From Paenibacillus piri (GTDB lineage: Bacteria > Bacillota > Bacilli > Paenibacillales > NBRC-103111): DNA of 64,000 bases. The notes below the pieces were generated by a model. The model had not been told where the DNA came from and did not search any database. It saw only the letters and a program-made list of their open reading frames with translations. The position numbers and the translations under genes are program-made. Positions 33,299-42,874 of the stretch are shown here, one piece after another. Within the stretch, counting starts at the first letter, position 1, and each line of letters starts with the position of its first letter. The stretch covers positions 62,001 to 126,000 of the forward strand of contig NZ_SMRT01000004.1 in NCBI RefSeq assembly GCF_004354045.1, given 5' to 3'.

Positions 33299-34318
33299 TT
33301 GAAAAGTAAAATCATCTCTTTCATCAATACGAATGCGGTTGTATGGAAAATTCCGATAGCCGCAGCGCTGTCATGGGAAATCGCGAAATGGGCTGGCTCC
33401 AACCATCCCTACTTGTCCCCGCTTACAGTCATCTTGTCCATCCAAATGACGGTCAGCAAATCTATGAAGTTTGCATGGCAGCGCGTCATAGGTACGATTG
33501 CAGGCGTCCTTTTCACTGCGATCATAGCGCCCTATGTCGGCTTAAGCGGTTGGAGCATCGGGCTGCTGCTCTTTGTAGGGGCCGTCATTGTCGCCCGGTT
33601 GAAATTGGATCATGCTATGATGATCCAGGTCGCGCTCAGCATTTTATTGGTGTTGTACTTTCAAAGCAAGATGCCCAGCTATCCGCTTGATCGCATCCGC
33701 GATACCGTTATCGGCGCTGCCGTCGCGGTACTGATCCAAATACTGATTTTCCCGCCCGATTCCATTCATAAAGCAAAAAAAAAGACGATCCGATTCGCGG
33801 ATCATCTATCCAATCAATTTGATAACGCAGCAAAATGGGTAGAGCACGGCTGCGCCGCGAATGAAGCCCAGACTATACAGACTGAGCTGCAAACCTTGTT
33901 CCAAGAGCTTCATCAGGCGACTACCGAAGCGGAAAAAGCGGATCAAAGCTTGAACTACAATCCGCTCGCTCACAAAAAACGCAATGCGTTGAATCAACTG
34001 ACCCGGCAATTGGATCAACTCCGGTCAGGCTACGCGAATCTTACCGACATGGTGCGAATTTTTACAAAATGGTCCGGCAGCAGCTTTTTTACGAAAGAGG
34101 ATCAACGGATTTGGGCGGATCATTTAAATAAAATAGCGGAACTGGTAAAGGAGTGGAAAAAAATGCTGGATGATCCGAACGCAAACGCCTTCGACCCGTC
34201 TGCTTTTGCCTTGCATATTAAAGCGCCTTCCGATATCGAAAACTATCAGTACCCGCTTGCCTTATATACGAACGCCGAACAAATCATTCAAGATTTCAAA
34301 AGTCCGCCTTTTTCATAG
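33299..34318 (+). CDS. FUSC / aromatic-acid-exporter family membrane protein
   Basis: The 339-residue product has about six N-terminal membrane helices with the family pattern HPYLSPLTVILSIQMTVSKSMKFAWQRVIGTIAGV and a conserved RIRDTVIGAAVAVLIQ segment, then a long soluble helical tail (coiled-coil-like from about residue 160). This fits half-size FUSC/ArAE proteins in Bacillota. The start is TTG 33299 with a weak GGGG RBS. It is divergent from the TOMM operon; an export or self-protection role for the peptide is conceivable but there is no direct evidence. Its 3' end overlaps the convergent iron-sulfur subunit gene by 23 bp. Confidence 0.75.
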   Translation: MKSKIISFINTNAVVWKIPIAAALSWEIAKWAGSNHPYLSPLTVILSIQMTVSKSMKFAWQRVIGTIAGVLFTAIIAPYVGLSGWSIGLLLFVGAVIVARLKLDHAMMIQVALSILLVLYFQSKMPSYPLDRIRDTVIGAAVAVLIQILIFPPDSIHKAKKKTIRFADHLSNQFDNAAKWVEHGCAANEAQTIQTELQTLFQELHQATTEAEKADQSLNYNPLAHKKRNALNQLTRQLDQLRSGYANLTDMVRIFTKWSGSSFFTKEDQRIWADHLNKIAELVKEWKKMLDDPNANAFDPSAFALHIKAPSDIENYQYPLALYTNAEQIIQDFKSPPFS

Positions 34319-34847
34319 AGTCTTGATTTATTATCAAACCCGTACCCTCACTCTCGGAGGATGTTGGTATCGCATCGGTTCTCGCTATAAATACAGCCTT
34401 CACCGCATCATCAATTTCTTCGTAGGACATGCACCTGCAAATGTTGGATTCCAACCATAACCGAATCGTTTTCTTATTCGCATCCGGATGAGCATTCAAC
34501 AACCCGTGACAGTTTACAATAAACCCTGGCGTGCAATATCCGCATTGAAACGCTTGGTAGTGAGCAAAAGCTTGCTGTACCGGCGAATTTCTTAAACCTT
34601 CGATCGTTGTTACAGGCTGTCCGTCGGCTTCCACGGCGAGCATAAGGCATGATTTGACGGGCAGCCCGTTTACTAAAATCGTACAAGTGCCGCAATCGCC
34701 ATTGTCGCAACCGGATTTGCTTCCTGTCAGCCCGAGATAATCCCGCAGCACGTATAATAGCGTTTCCGCAGCTCTTACCCGAATCGATCGCTGCTCGCCG
34801 TTAACTTTGAATTCCAATGGATATAGAGCGGCTTCGTAAGATGGCAT
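34296..34847 (-). CDS. Molybdenum hydroxylase [2Fe-2S] subunit (xanthine dehydrogenase family)
   Basis: The 183-residue product has the two [2Fe-2S] domains of the family: the plant-ferredoxin-like cluster from Cys47, Cys52, Cys55 and Cys67 (CDNGDCGTC) and the helical second cluster from Cys102, Cys105, Cys137 and Cys139 (CGYCTPG and NICRC). All eight ligands are present. It passes electrons between the molybdenum centre and FAD in a three-subunit hydroxylase, cytoplasmic or membrane-associated. It is the last gene of the operon, three bases from the FAD-subunit stop region. Confidence 0.93.
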   Translation of the reverse strand: MPSYEAALYPLEFKVNGEQRSIRVRAAETLLYVLRDYLGLTGSKSGCDNGDCGTCTILVNGLPVKSCLMLAVEADGQPVTTIEGLRNSPVQQAFAHYQAFQCGYCTPGFIVNCHGLLNAHPDANKKTIRLWLESNICRCMSYEEIDDAVKAVFIARTDAIPTSSESEGTGLIINQDSMKKADF

Positions 34848-34850
34848 GCT

Positions 34851-35684
34851 TCACCTTCCTTCCAACTTGCTTACGGCTTCAGCCATCGTTTGTTTAAGCA
34901 CATACTCGCGATATGCGGCAGATCCTTCGGCATCGGTCAAAACCGGAGCCGGTAATCTGCCGGCTGCCTGTTCGATTCTTTCCGCTATTGGAATCGTCGT
35001 ATCGTTCAACGACTGCTCCATTGGAACGGACCGGAATGGGAATGCGCAAACGCCGCTATACGCTGCACGAATCCGATTGTTTTTCTTAAGAGCGGCCATT
35101 GTTACGAGAGGATAGCCAACGCCGCCGATTTGCCGTTTTTTATAATGAACGAACGGCGATGATACATATTCGCGGTCCGTCATGATCTGCACAAGAAATT
35201 CTCCGCTCTCCAATCTTATTTGCCGCAAGAAAATATCATGAATAGAAGCCTCTCTTATTCCTTTCGCTCCTGCCAGAACCATGCGGCTGTCGGCCAGGAG
35301 CAGCGGAAGAACGGCCTCCCTGTAATGAATTTTTCCGCAAATGTTCCCTCCGAGCGTGATTTGATTTCGCGCCGTTTGATCGGCGACTCCTTGTGCCGTT
35401 TCGCTGAGCAGCGGGAACGGGTTCGTCGCAGATAAAACCGTTAACGGGACACAGGATCCCAGAATAAGGATATCCTTTTGAAATTCAATGACACCGCATT
35501 CCGGAATGTACTTTAAATCGATGACAGCCCCCGGCTGAATGGAATTTCTTCGGGCCCATGTGATTATTTCCGTACCGCCGGAGAAGTACAACGGTTTTTT
35601 CCCCCGCGCTTGCAGATGTTGAAACAATTCCACGGCTTTCCGAACGGTAGAAGGTTTATAATAATCAAAGTCAAACGGAATCAT
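34851..35684 (-). CDS. Molybdenum hydroxylase FAD-binding subunit
   Basis: The product (277 residues from ATG 35684 after GGAGGACGGTCC) is the medium subunit: MIPFDFDYYKPSTVRKAVEL and YFSGGTEIITWARR at the N-terminus, the flavin segment LTVLSATNPFPLLSETAQGVADQTARNQITLGGN in the middle (all seen as shorter motifs here: TLGGNICG) and a CO-dehydrogenase-flavoprotein C-terminal domain. The start overlaps the large-subunit stop by 14 bp. With the neighbouring subunits it forms a xanthine dehydrogenase-like complex; substrate could be a purine or another N-heterocycle. Confidence 0.9.
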   Translation of the reverse strand: MIPFDFDYYKPSTVRKAVELFQHLQARGKKPLYFSGGTEIITWARRNSIQPGAVIDLKYIPECGVIEFQKDILILGSCVPLTVLSATNPFPLLSETAQGVADQTARNQITLGGNICGKIHYREAVLPLLLADSRMVLAGAKGIREASIHDIFLRQIRLESGEFLVQIMTDREYVSSPFVHYKKRQIGGVGYPLVTMAALKKNNRIRAAYSGVCAFPFRSVPMEQSLNDTTIPIAERIEQAAGRLPAPVLTDAEGSAAYREYVLKQTMAEAVSKLEGR

Positions 35685-37996
35685 GGACCGTCCTCCATAT
35701 CGATTCCGGCGTAAGAGGCAGCTGATAGAGTGCAACGCCGGCAGCGGTTGACAAGCTGCTCGCGAGTGCCGCAGGCATGCCAATCAAGCCATGCTCGCCG
35801 ATTCCACGCAAGCCGTAAGGGGCTTCCCTATGAGGCGTCTCGACAAAATCAACCCGATATTCGGGCTGTTCGCCATACCGAATCAACTTGTAGGTTCGCA
35901 GCTGCGGATTTATGATGGCTCCGTTAGGATCGAACAGAAAAGCTTCCCGGCTGGCAAAGCTTAACCCGATGCTCATGCCGCCTGTGATTTGACCTCGGGC
36001 AAGCTTCGGATTGATTACTTTGCCTGCATCTATGACCGCTGCCGCTTTTACGATTTTATAAGAGTAGTCTCTTGTATTCAATTCCACTTCAACCGCCTGC
36101 GCGCCCACCGTCCACTCCGGTCCGGTATTTCCTTTACCGGTCTCAGGATCCAGTAATGTTAGATTACGCATTGCGTAGCTTCCGCGACCGATGACTTGGC
36201 CGCCGATCGTATTTCCATTTGGAAATCTGTATCCGTTGGCGATTTTTTCAATCTGAATCCCGATTTCGGAACGGTTTTTGAAGTAAACCTTTCCTTCTCC
36301 GACATCCAGCTCGGCCGGTGAACATTCCAGCACAATCGAGGCCGTGTTCTTTAATTGTTCGATGGCGTCATCTGCTGCCTCCAAGATCGCGTTGCCAACT
36401 AAAAAGGTGCTGCGGCTCGCCACCGTTTTCCAATGGTCAGGATCGGTTTCCGTATTTACTCCTGTAGAAATATGTACCATACGATCGTCCATACGCAGCC
36501 GCTCGGCCAATATTTGAGTCAGCGCCGTCCTCGTGCCTTGACCGATTTCAACTGCACCGCAGAGCAGATTAACGCTGCCGTCAGGATTAAATACAATAAC
36601 GGCTCCCGCCCCTGCATCTGTTGGCGTATTTGAATTTTTCCAGAAGCAGCATACCCCGTTCGCCTTGATAAGGTGACCTTCAATTTCCTTTCGGGGACGG
36701 TCGTCCCAGTGGATCAACGTTTTCAATTTTGCAATGCACATGGGCAAATCGCCTACGTTACTTCTATCCAATAAGGTTTGTGTCGGGGTCGTATCCCCCG
36801 GTCCAATCGCATTGTGAAAACGAAACTCCAATGGATCCATATTCACTTGATCCGCCAATAAATCCATGGCTCTCTCCATCGCGAACGTCAGCTCAGGATG
36901 GCCGAAACCTCGAAATGATGTTGAATAGGGGTGGTTGGTATACATGCATAAGGAGTCGCAACGAACGTTATCGATTCGATAAGGCCCCGTGCAATCGGTG
37001 GCTCCCGCCCTGCTCATGATCGCTCCCCGATCCGAATAGGCTCCGCCGTCAAACAGATGTAAAATTTCCGCGGCCGTAAGCCTCCCTTCACGGTTGCAGC
37101 CAAGTTTGATTCGGGCATCCAAACCAATATGAACCGGAGAGGAGATCATATCCAGCTCCCTGGAATTAACCAATTTAACCGCTCTCCCATCTACGGCCCT
37201 GGAAGCTAAAAAAGCTAGAAACTCCAATTGGATGGCGGCTTTCCCGCCAAAGCTTCCTCCGACCAATGGGGTATGTACAATGACTTTATGTAGAGGGATA
37301 TGAAACGATTGACTGATTGCCCTGCGAATTACAAAGGGTGATTGTGAGGCGGAATGGATGTTCACTTGTCCGTCAGGTAAAATCTCCGCTATACTGCATC
37401 GCAATTCCATGGCGGCGTGATCCGATTGCGGCAAAGCGACACGGACTTCAATGATATGATCGCTATGGTTCCACCCTTCCTCCATATTTCCTTTGCGAAT
37501 TTTGGTTCGATTAGCGATGTTCGTTCCCGGCTCCGGATAAACCTCCTCATGCCGCTTGTACGCGGCCAGATGTTCATGGACAAGCGGAGCTTCTTGCTGA
37601 TAGGCTTCGCTTGGGGAACGGACGACCGGTAAAAGTTCGTATTCCGCTTTGATTTGGAGAGCCGCCATCTCTGCATTATATTCCTGATCCGCGACAACAA
37701 GAGCAACGGGCTCGCCATAATATCTCACTTTACCGATGGCGATGGGCGGCCGGTCTGCCAGCGGCGAGCCTGTCAATATCGGGTAATATTCTCCCGTTAT
37801 GACCGCTCGTACTCCAGGTATTTTCCAGGCCCCTGACGTGTCAATCGATTTTATGGTGGCGTGTGCATGAGGGCTGACAGCGATTTGGGCATGTAAAAGC
37901 CCCGGTCTCGAGATATCGTCCATATATTTGGTTGTCCCTGTTACTTTCTCCCATGTTTCCTTTCTGGGAACGCTTTTTCCGACCGACCACTCGATT
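35671..37996 (-). CDS. Molybdenum hydroxylase large subunit (molybdopterin-binding), probable ATC start
   Basis: The large subunit is complete from KSVPRKETWEKVTGTTKYMDD to the C-terminus, with the molybdopterin-binding signatures VGGSFGGKAAIQLEFLA, SFRGFGHPE, EIGQGTRTALTQI and the late GIGEHGLIGMP, where the Glu is the expected catalytic residue. A perfect AAGGAGGGG RBS is followed 8 nt later by ATC GAG TGG with no ATG, GTG or TTG in frame nearby; upstream TTG 38061 and GTG 38040 have no RBS. I therefore place the start at the ATC (37996), which implies a non-canonical start or a sequence change. Substrate unknown; xanthine dehydrogenase-like. Confidence 0.88.
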
Positions 37997-38044
37997 TTAT
38001 TCCCCTCCTTTTTTTTCGAATGAGCCCTGCGGCAGTTCACTTTC

Positions 38045-38863
38045 TCAATGACGGATTGCAACCTGTTGTCCGGAGTAGGTCAGTGCACCTTCAAACATAT
38101 CAATGATTTCCAAAAATCTTTCTGCTTCCCGGAATACATGGTCTGCGAGCAGCGGATGGATGATACTTTTAATCCTGCATTGCTCAATTAATTGTTTTGC
38201 TGTTTGTTTAAAGTCCCTCAACGATTTTACCGACACTCTGTTTTGATCCAAAAATTGGCTTAACAATGGCTGTGTCTGTGATTGAGGCCGCATGGATTCC
38301 AAATCCTTGGCCTGGTATAACAACTGATCAAAGTCATGACTAAATTCACGGGCTTGATCCGCCAGCTTGCGCTCTGAAGGATCTAATAGATGGCCGATGA
38401 ATTTTGCATGGTCAGCCATTATTTTTAGGAAAAACACATTTTCGTCGATTATTGCATCCTGGAGCGGTTCAAGTTTTCCTTGATTTAATTCAAACAACCG
38501 GTTTCTAAAGTAATTGGCCTCTCTGCTTATGTGATCCACCAGCAATGGAAAGTTCGTTTGACCCGGAAGCTGACAGGTTAAAATCAAACCTAGTACTTTC
38601 CTTTTAAAAGCCCAAATATGCGAAGCGGCGGTATGAACCTCCATATTGAATTGCTGAATGGTTGCGGGATCCACATCCTCTCGAAAAGAATAAGATTTTT
38701 GCTCGATCCCCTCAAATAAATTGTAAAAATAATTGGCTTCATTAATTAGCTGCGTATCCTCGCATCGAAAACCCAGTCTTAAAAAAAAAGAATGCTCCTT
38801 CATAATACGGGACCAAAATTGTATTTCATTAAGCGAACGTGCGATGAAGGCATCAGCCATCAT
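38045..38863 (-). CDS. DUF2935 helical protein
   Basis: The 272-residue product matches the DUF2935 pattern: two repeated helical bundles, each with an E-x-x-F/Y-W motif (NEIQFWSRIMKEHSFFLRLGF, then IIDENVFFLKIMADHAKFIGHLLDP) and conserved H/E residues (DHISREANYFRNRL) that suggest a metal site. Members are found in spore formers and their role is unknown. It precedes the large hydroxylase subunit by about 50 bp in the same direction, so it may be the first gene of that operon. RBS GGAGG before ATG ATG at 38863. Confidence 0.82.
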   Translation of the reverse strand: MMADAFIARSLNEIQFWSRIMKEHSFFLRLGFRCEDTQLINEANYFYNLFEGIEQKSYSFREDVDPATIQQFNMEVHTAASHIWAFKRKVLGLILTCQLPGQTNFPLLVDHISREANYFRNRLFELNQGKLEPLQDAIIDENVFFLKIMADHAKFIGHLLDPSERKLADQAREFSHDFDQLLYQAKDLESMRPQSQTQPLLSQFLDQNRVSVKSLRDFKQTAKQLIEQCRIKSIIHPLLADHVFREAERFLEIIDMFEGALTYSGQQVAIRH

Positions 38864-38987
38864 ATATTCAGTCCTCCAAACGGCATTTTAATACTATGCG
38901 TATGCGGTCTTGTTCACTTTCATACTTGGCGCTGTTCGAATGGCGAATGCTGCCGCGTAGTCCGAGGAATGAAGATGGCGGAGCGGG

Positions 38988-39575
38988 CTAACGACCGACT
39001 GATTGGAAATAACGATATATTTTATTTAATTTCTCTTCATGCTTCCCTTTCTTGCTCTCCATATTGCCAAACTCAAAAAACTTTACTTTTCTGATACCGA
39101 CATAATTGAACAGAGCTTTCTTCATTAATACTTTGTGGGCGTTATTCAACCAGAACAACGGGTAATGCGTAGGACCTTTCATGGTTGAGATGCAGACAAC
39201 GGATTTCCCCTTCAACAATCCTTCGGGCAGCAGCCCCCCTTTATCTTTGTAAGCAAAGCCCGAAGCAAACATTTTATCTATGTAGCCCATTAGCATTGCG
39301 GGAGGACGGCCCCACCAGATAGGATACACAAATACAATTTTGTCGGCCCAAATAAGCTGCTCCCGATACTTTTCCAGACTGGGATCGGAGTGCATATCCC
39401 TCCTGCGCTTTTCTTTATTAAAAACAAGGATCGGATCGAATTGCTCCTCATACAGATCCAGAAGCTTCACTTCCGCTATATGGGGATTTTCACTGCTCCC
39501 TTGAATGACTTTTTGAAAAAATGAATAGCATAAGCTCCGATGATTAGGATGCGTATAAATAACAAGAGCCTTCAT
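38988..39575 (-). CDS. NAD(P)H quinone oxidoreductase, flavodoxin-like fold
   Basis: The product (195 residues from ATG 39575 after AAGGCGGTGG) starts MKALVIYTHPNHRSLCYSFF, the FMN-phosphate loop of the NQO1/MdaB/KefF flavodoxin-like family, and contains the isoalloxazine-binding segment IVFVYPIWWGRPPAMLMGYIDKMFASGFAY. Such enzymes reduce quinones or electrophiles by two electrons. It is divergent from a MarR gene, with two palindromes in between, a classic arrangement for a MarR-controlled electrophile-detoxification gene. Confidence 0.88.
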   Translation of the reverse strand: MKALVIYTHPNHRSLCYSFFQKVIQGSSENPHIAEVKLLDLYEEQFDPILVFNKEKRRRDMHSDPSLEKYREQLIWADKIVFVYPIWWGRPPAMLMGYIDKMFASGFAYKDKGGLLPEGLLKGKSVVCISTMKGPTHYPLFWLNNAHKVLMKKALFNYVGIRKVKFFEFGNMESKKGKHEEKLNKIYRYFQSVGR

Positions 39576-39588
39576 AGAATCCACCGCC

Positions 39589-39610
39589 TTACTTATCATT
39601 TGATAAGTAA
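39589..39610. promoter_or_regulatory. MarR operator palindrome
   Basis: A perfect inverted repeat of TTACTTATCA with TGATAAGTAA around a TT centre lies 14 bp upstream of the quinone reductase start. A second, looser GATAA...TTATC repeat lies at about 39658-39675, upstream of marR. Together they suggest repression of both divergent genes. Confidence 0.7.
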
Positions 39611-39695
39611 ATCGTATCATATTTTATTTTTAGTTGTCAAAAGATAATTGTTTTTTGATAATAATTTTGTTATCGTGTCAGTAAGAGGTGATTCC

Positions 39696-40139
39696 ATGGA
39701 CAACTCGGCTTTTTTTCATAAATTTGTGTCCTTTACTGTAGCTGTTCATCAAGTGACGAATGAAATGACCAAGGGCGTCAAGTCCGACGCTATAACTCCA
39801 TTGCAATATAGCATTCTTGAATATATAGCGGTTAGTCAGCCCGTCACCCTTAGTCAGGTTAGCGACTGCAAACATATGTCCATGCCGAATACGAGCCGTG
39901 AGCTGAAAAAATTATGCGAAAAAAACTTATGCGAAAAATTTGCGGATGGCGAAGATCGGCGCAAGCAATATGTTCGTCTTACCGAAGAAGGCGGGAAGCT
40001 GATGAACGAAGCTTTTAAAACCATTGCGGCTCGTTTCCTGGAGCGAATAAAAGACGCTTCCGAAGAAAATCTCGAACAAATCGACCATGCTCTGGATGTG
40101 CTTCATTCCAAAGTATTTTATACCGGCAAGCCGACTTAG
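39696..40139 (+). CDS. MarR-family transcriptional regulator
   Basis: The product (147 residues from ATG 39696, RBS AGAGGTGATTCC) has the MarR fold: helix-turn-helix VTLSQVSDCKHMSMPNTSRELKKL and the wing with DRRKQYVRLTEEG. It probably binds the palindromes in the spacer and controls itself and the divergent quinone reductase. The ligand is unknown; quinones or other electrophiles would fit the partner gene. No cysteine-based sensing can be proven, though two Cys are present in the HTH region. Confidence 0.88.
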   Translation: MDNSAFFHKFVSFTVAVHQVTNEMTKGVKSDAITPLQYSILEYIAVSQPVTLSQVSDCKHMSMPNTSRELKKLCEKNLCEKFADGEDRRKQYVRLTEEGGKLMNEAFKTIAARFLERIKDASEENLEQIDHALDVLHSKVFYTGKPT

Positions 40140-40289
40140 AACACTCGCAAGCGTGGATGACCCGGTTCGTCAGCCAATGAGGAATGATAACTCGGTGCTT
40201 TATTTAATATTGCGTTAAACCTTTTCTGCTCGTAAATTAATAAATCCGGTGTATGCTAGAGCCATATGGTAATGTCGAGGAGGGGTTTC

Positions 40290-41441
40290 ATGCGAATCGC
40301 CTTATTTTCAGACACCTATTGGCCTCAGGTTAACGGGGTTGCCATGACACTGAAACGGCTGACCGAACATCTGGAGCGCCGTAACGTGTCTTACCGGTTG
40401 TTTGTACCGCGATGCAGCGAGGATGAATTATATACGAACAAAGTCCAACGTTTTTCCAGTCTTCCGTTTTTATTTTATCCGGAATGCCGGATTGCGCTGC
40501 CGAATTACATGTCGATCAGCAATGAGCTTCAACAGTTTCAACCGGATCTGATCCATGTTGCAACACCGTTTAATATAGGGCTCTGCGGTCTATATTACGG
40601 CAGAAAATACGATATCGCGCATGTCGCCTCTTATCATACTCATTTTGACCGTTATTTAAGTTACTACCACCTCCAATTTGCTTCTCCCCTTCTATGGCGC
40701 TATATCCGTTGGTTTCATCAATCATGTCTGGCCACCTTTGTCCCTTCGCAGGAAACAGCCGAACAGCTTGCCGGCGAGGGTATACGAGGACTGGAACTGT
40801 GGAAGCGCGGCGTTGATTGCAACCTGTTCCATCCCGGCAAAAAAAATACGGCGATCCGTGAAAAATACAAGATCAAGGAACGCTTTATTTTGCTGTACGT
40901 CGGCCGGATCGCGCCTGAAAAGGATCTGGATCTAATGCCGGACATCATGAGAAGTCTGCCCGAGTCACTTCGCGATCACGTACACTGGATTTTTGCGGGA
41001 GACGGCCCTTTGCTTAAGCATTTACAAGAGACCGCACCGCCCAACGCCACTTTTACCGGATATATGAAAGGGGAAGCGTTAGCCGAGCTGTATGCGTCCG
41101 CCGATTTATTCGTATTCCCTTCCAGCACGGAAACATTTGGCAATGTCGTGCTTGAATCCCTCGCTTCAGGCACACCCGCCATTGGCGCCGCATCCGGCGG
41201 GGTACAGGAAATCATTCAGCACGGGCGGACCGGCATGTTGTGCCCGACTCGCGATACGGCTGCATTCGTTCATTCCATCGCAAGCTTGCTGGAGCAGCCC
41301 GGAACGTTAAGGGACTACGGGCTTGCCGGCAGAGCATACGCCCTGACCCAATCGTGGGAAGCGATATTTGATAATCTGCTGCTCCAATACGAACAAATAC
41401 TGCATTCCGTTGCATCGAGAGGAAAACCGTTTTCCGCATAA
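40290..41441 (+). CDS. GT4-family glycosyltransferase
   Basis: The product (383 residues from ATG 40290, RBS GAGGAGGGG) is a GT-B retaining glycosyltransferase: an N-terminal ALFSDTYWPQVNGVAMTL segment, a HTHFDRYLSYYHL segment, LLYVGRIAPEKDLDLMPDIM opening the second Rossmann domain, and the nucleotide-sugar site FPSSTETFGNVVLESLASGTPAIG with the E-x7-E motif. Close relatives are the MgtA/PimB-like enzymes that glycosylate lipids. It lies 20 bp before a UDP-glucose dehydrogenase gene, so UDP-glucuronate could be its donor; that is inference. Confidence 0.88.
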   Translation: MRIALFSDTYWPQVNGVAMTLKRLTEHLERRNVSYRLFVPRCSEDELYTNKVQRFSSLPFLFYPECRIALPNYMSISNELQQFQPDLIHVATPFNIGLCGLYYGRKYDIAHVASYHTHFDRYLSYYHLQFASPLLWRYIRWFHQSCLATFVPSQETAEQLAGEGIRGLELWKRGVDCNLFHPGKKNTAIREKYKIKERFILLYVGRIAPEKDLDLMPDIMRSLPESLRDHVHWIFAGDGPLLKHLQETAPPNATFTGYMKGEALAELYASADLFVFPSSTETFGNVVLESLASGTPAIGAASGGVQEIIQHGRTGMLCPTRDTAAFVHSIASLLEQPGTLRDYGLAGRAYALTQSWEAIFDNLLLQYEQILHSVASRGKPFSA

Positions 41442-41461
41442 TCGGGTAGGAGGGATACGTT

Positions 41462-42817
41462 ATGAGAATCGCGGTGATCGGCACTGGTTACGTCGGCTTA
41501 GTTACCGGCGCTTGCCTGGCTCGTTTAGGTCATAGTGTCATTTGCTCGGATCGCTCAGCCGAGAAAATATCCGTTCTGGCATCCGGAGGTCTGCCGATCT
41601 GGGAGCAGGGTCTTGATGAGCTTCTAAGCGAGGCGTCGAGCCTTAACCGGATCCGATTTACGACAAATATAAAATCTGCAGTGCAGGAGTCGGATATCCT
41701 CATCATCTGTGTAGGCACGCCGTTCGGTCCCAATGGCGAAGCCGATTTGACTCAATTATGGTCGGTCGTCAAGCAAATCGCCCGGCACTCCACAGAAAAG
41801 AAATTTCTGGTTGTCAAAAGCACGGTTCCTGTTGGCACAACCGATGAGATCGATCAATGGCTGCAGTCGGTTTCTGCGAACCGAAACATAGATGTAATAC
41901 ACAATCCCGAATTTCTCCGACAAGGAAATGCGATTCGCGATTTTTTCCATCCGGATCGTATTGTGGCGGGGTGCCGGACAGATAAAGCGAAACACGTTGT
42001 AAGCGATCTATATAAGGACCTCCCATCCCCTATCCTTTTTTGCGACAGCCGGAGCTCCGAGCTCATTAAATATGCGTCCAATGCATTCCTTGCCATGAAA
42101 ATATCTTACATCAATATGATTGCGGATTTCTCGGAGCAAACCGGAGCCCGCATCGATGTCGTTGCCGAAGGTATAGGTATGGATAGCCGGATCGGAGAGG
42201 CTTTCCTGCGGGCCGGTATCGGCTACGGCGGATCATGCTTTCCCAAGGATATTATGGCATTTCGAGCCATGGGTCAAAAGTGGGATTGCCCTATGCCCCT
42301 CCTCGATTCCACAGTGTCTATTAACCGGCTTCGACCGCGGCGTTTGGTGAATAAGCTAACAGACGAATTAGGAATGTTAAAAGGAAAGCGCATCGCTCTC
42401 CTGGGGCTTGCATTCAAACCGATGACAGACGATCTTCGCGAGGCCCCCTCGCTCCAAATAAGCAGGATCTGTTTGGAGCAGGGAGCAGCCGTTCATGCTT
42501 ACGATCCCCATGTTAGCGATTATCCTGTTCCTGAGGTGGTATTGCACCGCAGCTTGTATGACGCAATCGACTCCTCTGACGCGGTCGTCATCGTTACTGA
42601 ATTGGAGCAGCTTCGCTGTCTGGATTGGCAGATCGTAAGCAAGAAGCTGCGTACCCGTCTTATAATCGATGGCAGAAACATGTTTGCCTGGGAGGAAATG
42701 CTCCATATAGCCGATACATTCGACATGACTTACATATCCGTCGGAAGACCGCCGATCCCCGCATCTGCGGCTGCAGGAGCCGATTTCTATAAGGCCAATC
42801 AAATCCGGAGCATATAA
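41462..42817 (+). CDS. UDP-glucose 6-dehydrogenase
   Basis: The 451-residue product is a full-length UDP-glucose/GDP-mannose dehydrogenase. It has the N-terminal NAD-binding fold (MRIAVIGTGYVGLVTGACLA), the catalytic Cys259 in GYGGSCFPKD, and the C-terminal UDP-binding domain with LLGLAFKPMTDDLREAPS. UDP-glucose dehydrogenase motifs fit better than GDP-mannose ones. It makes UDP-glucuronate for polysaccharide, teichuronic acid or glycolipid synthesis. RBS GGAGGG. It is co-transcribed with the GT4 gene and ended by a terminator. Confidence 0.93.
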   Translation: MRIAVIGTGYVGLVTGACLARLGHSVICSDRSAEKISVLASGGLPIWEQGLDELLSEASSLNRIRFTTNIKSAVQESDILIICVGTPFGPNGEADLTQLWSVVKQIARHSTEKKFLVVKSTVPVGTTDEIDQWLQSVSANRNIDVIHNPEFLRQGNAIRDFFHPDRIVAGCRTDKAKHVVSDLYKDLPSPILFCDSRSSELIKYASNAFLAMKISYINMIADFSEQTGARIDVVAEGIGMDSRIGEAFLRAGIGYGGSCFPKDIMAFRAMGQKWDCPMPLLDSTVSINRLRPRRLVNKLTDELGMLKGKRIALLGLAFKPMTDDLREAPSLQISRICLEQGAAVHAYDPHVSDYPVPEVVLHRSLYDAIDSSDAVVIVTELEQLRCLDWQIVSKKLRTRLIIDGRNMFAWEEMLHIADTFDMTYISVGRPPIPASAAAGADFYKANQIRSI

Positions 42818-42822
42818 AACGA

Positions 42823-42857
42823 AAACGGAGCGCTGACTTGGAATCAGTACTCCGTTT
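42823..42857. terminator. Bidirectional terminator
   Basis: AAACGGAG pairs with CTCCGTTT, with an inner CTGA/TCAG stem. It lies between the UDP-glucose dehydrogenase (+) and the convergent membrane hydrolase (-) genes. Confidence 0.85.
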
Positions 42858-42874
42858 AATATTTCCTCCTGAGC

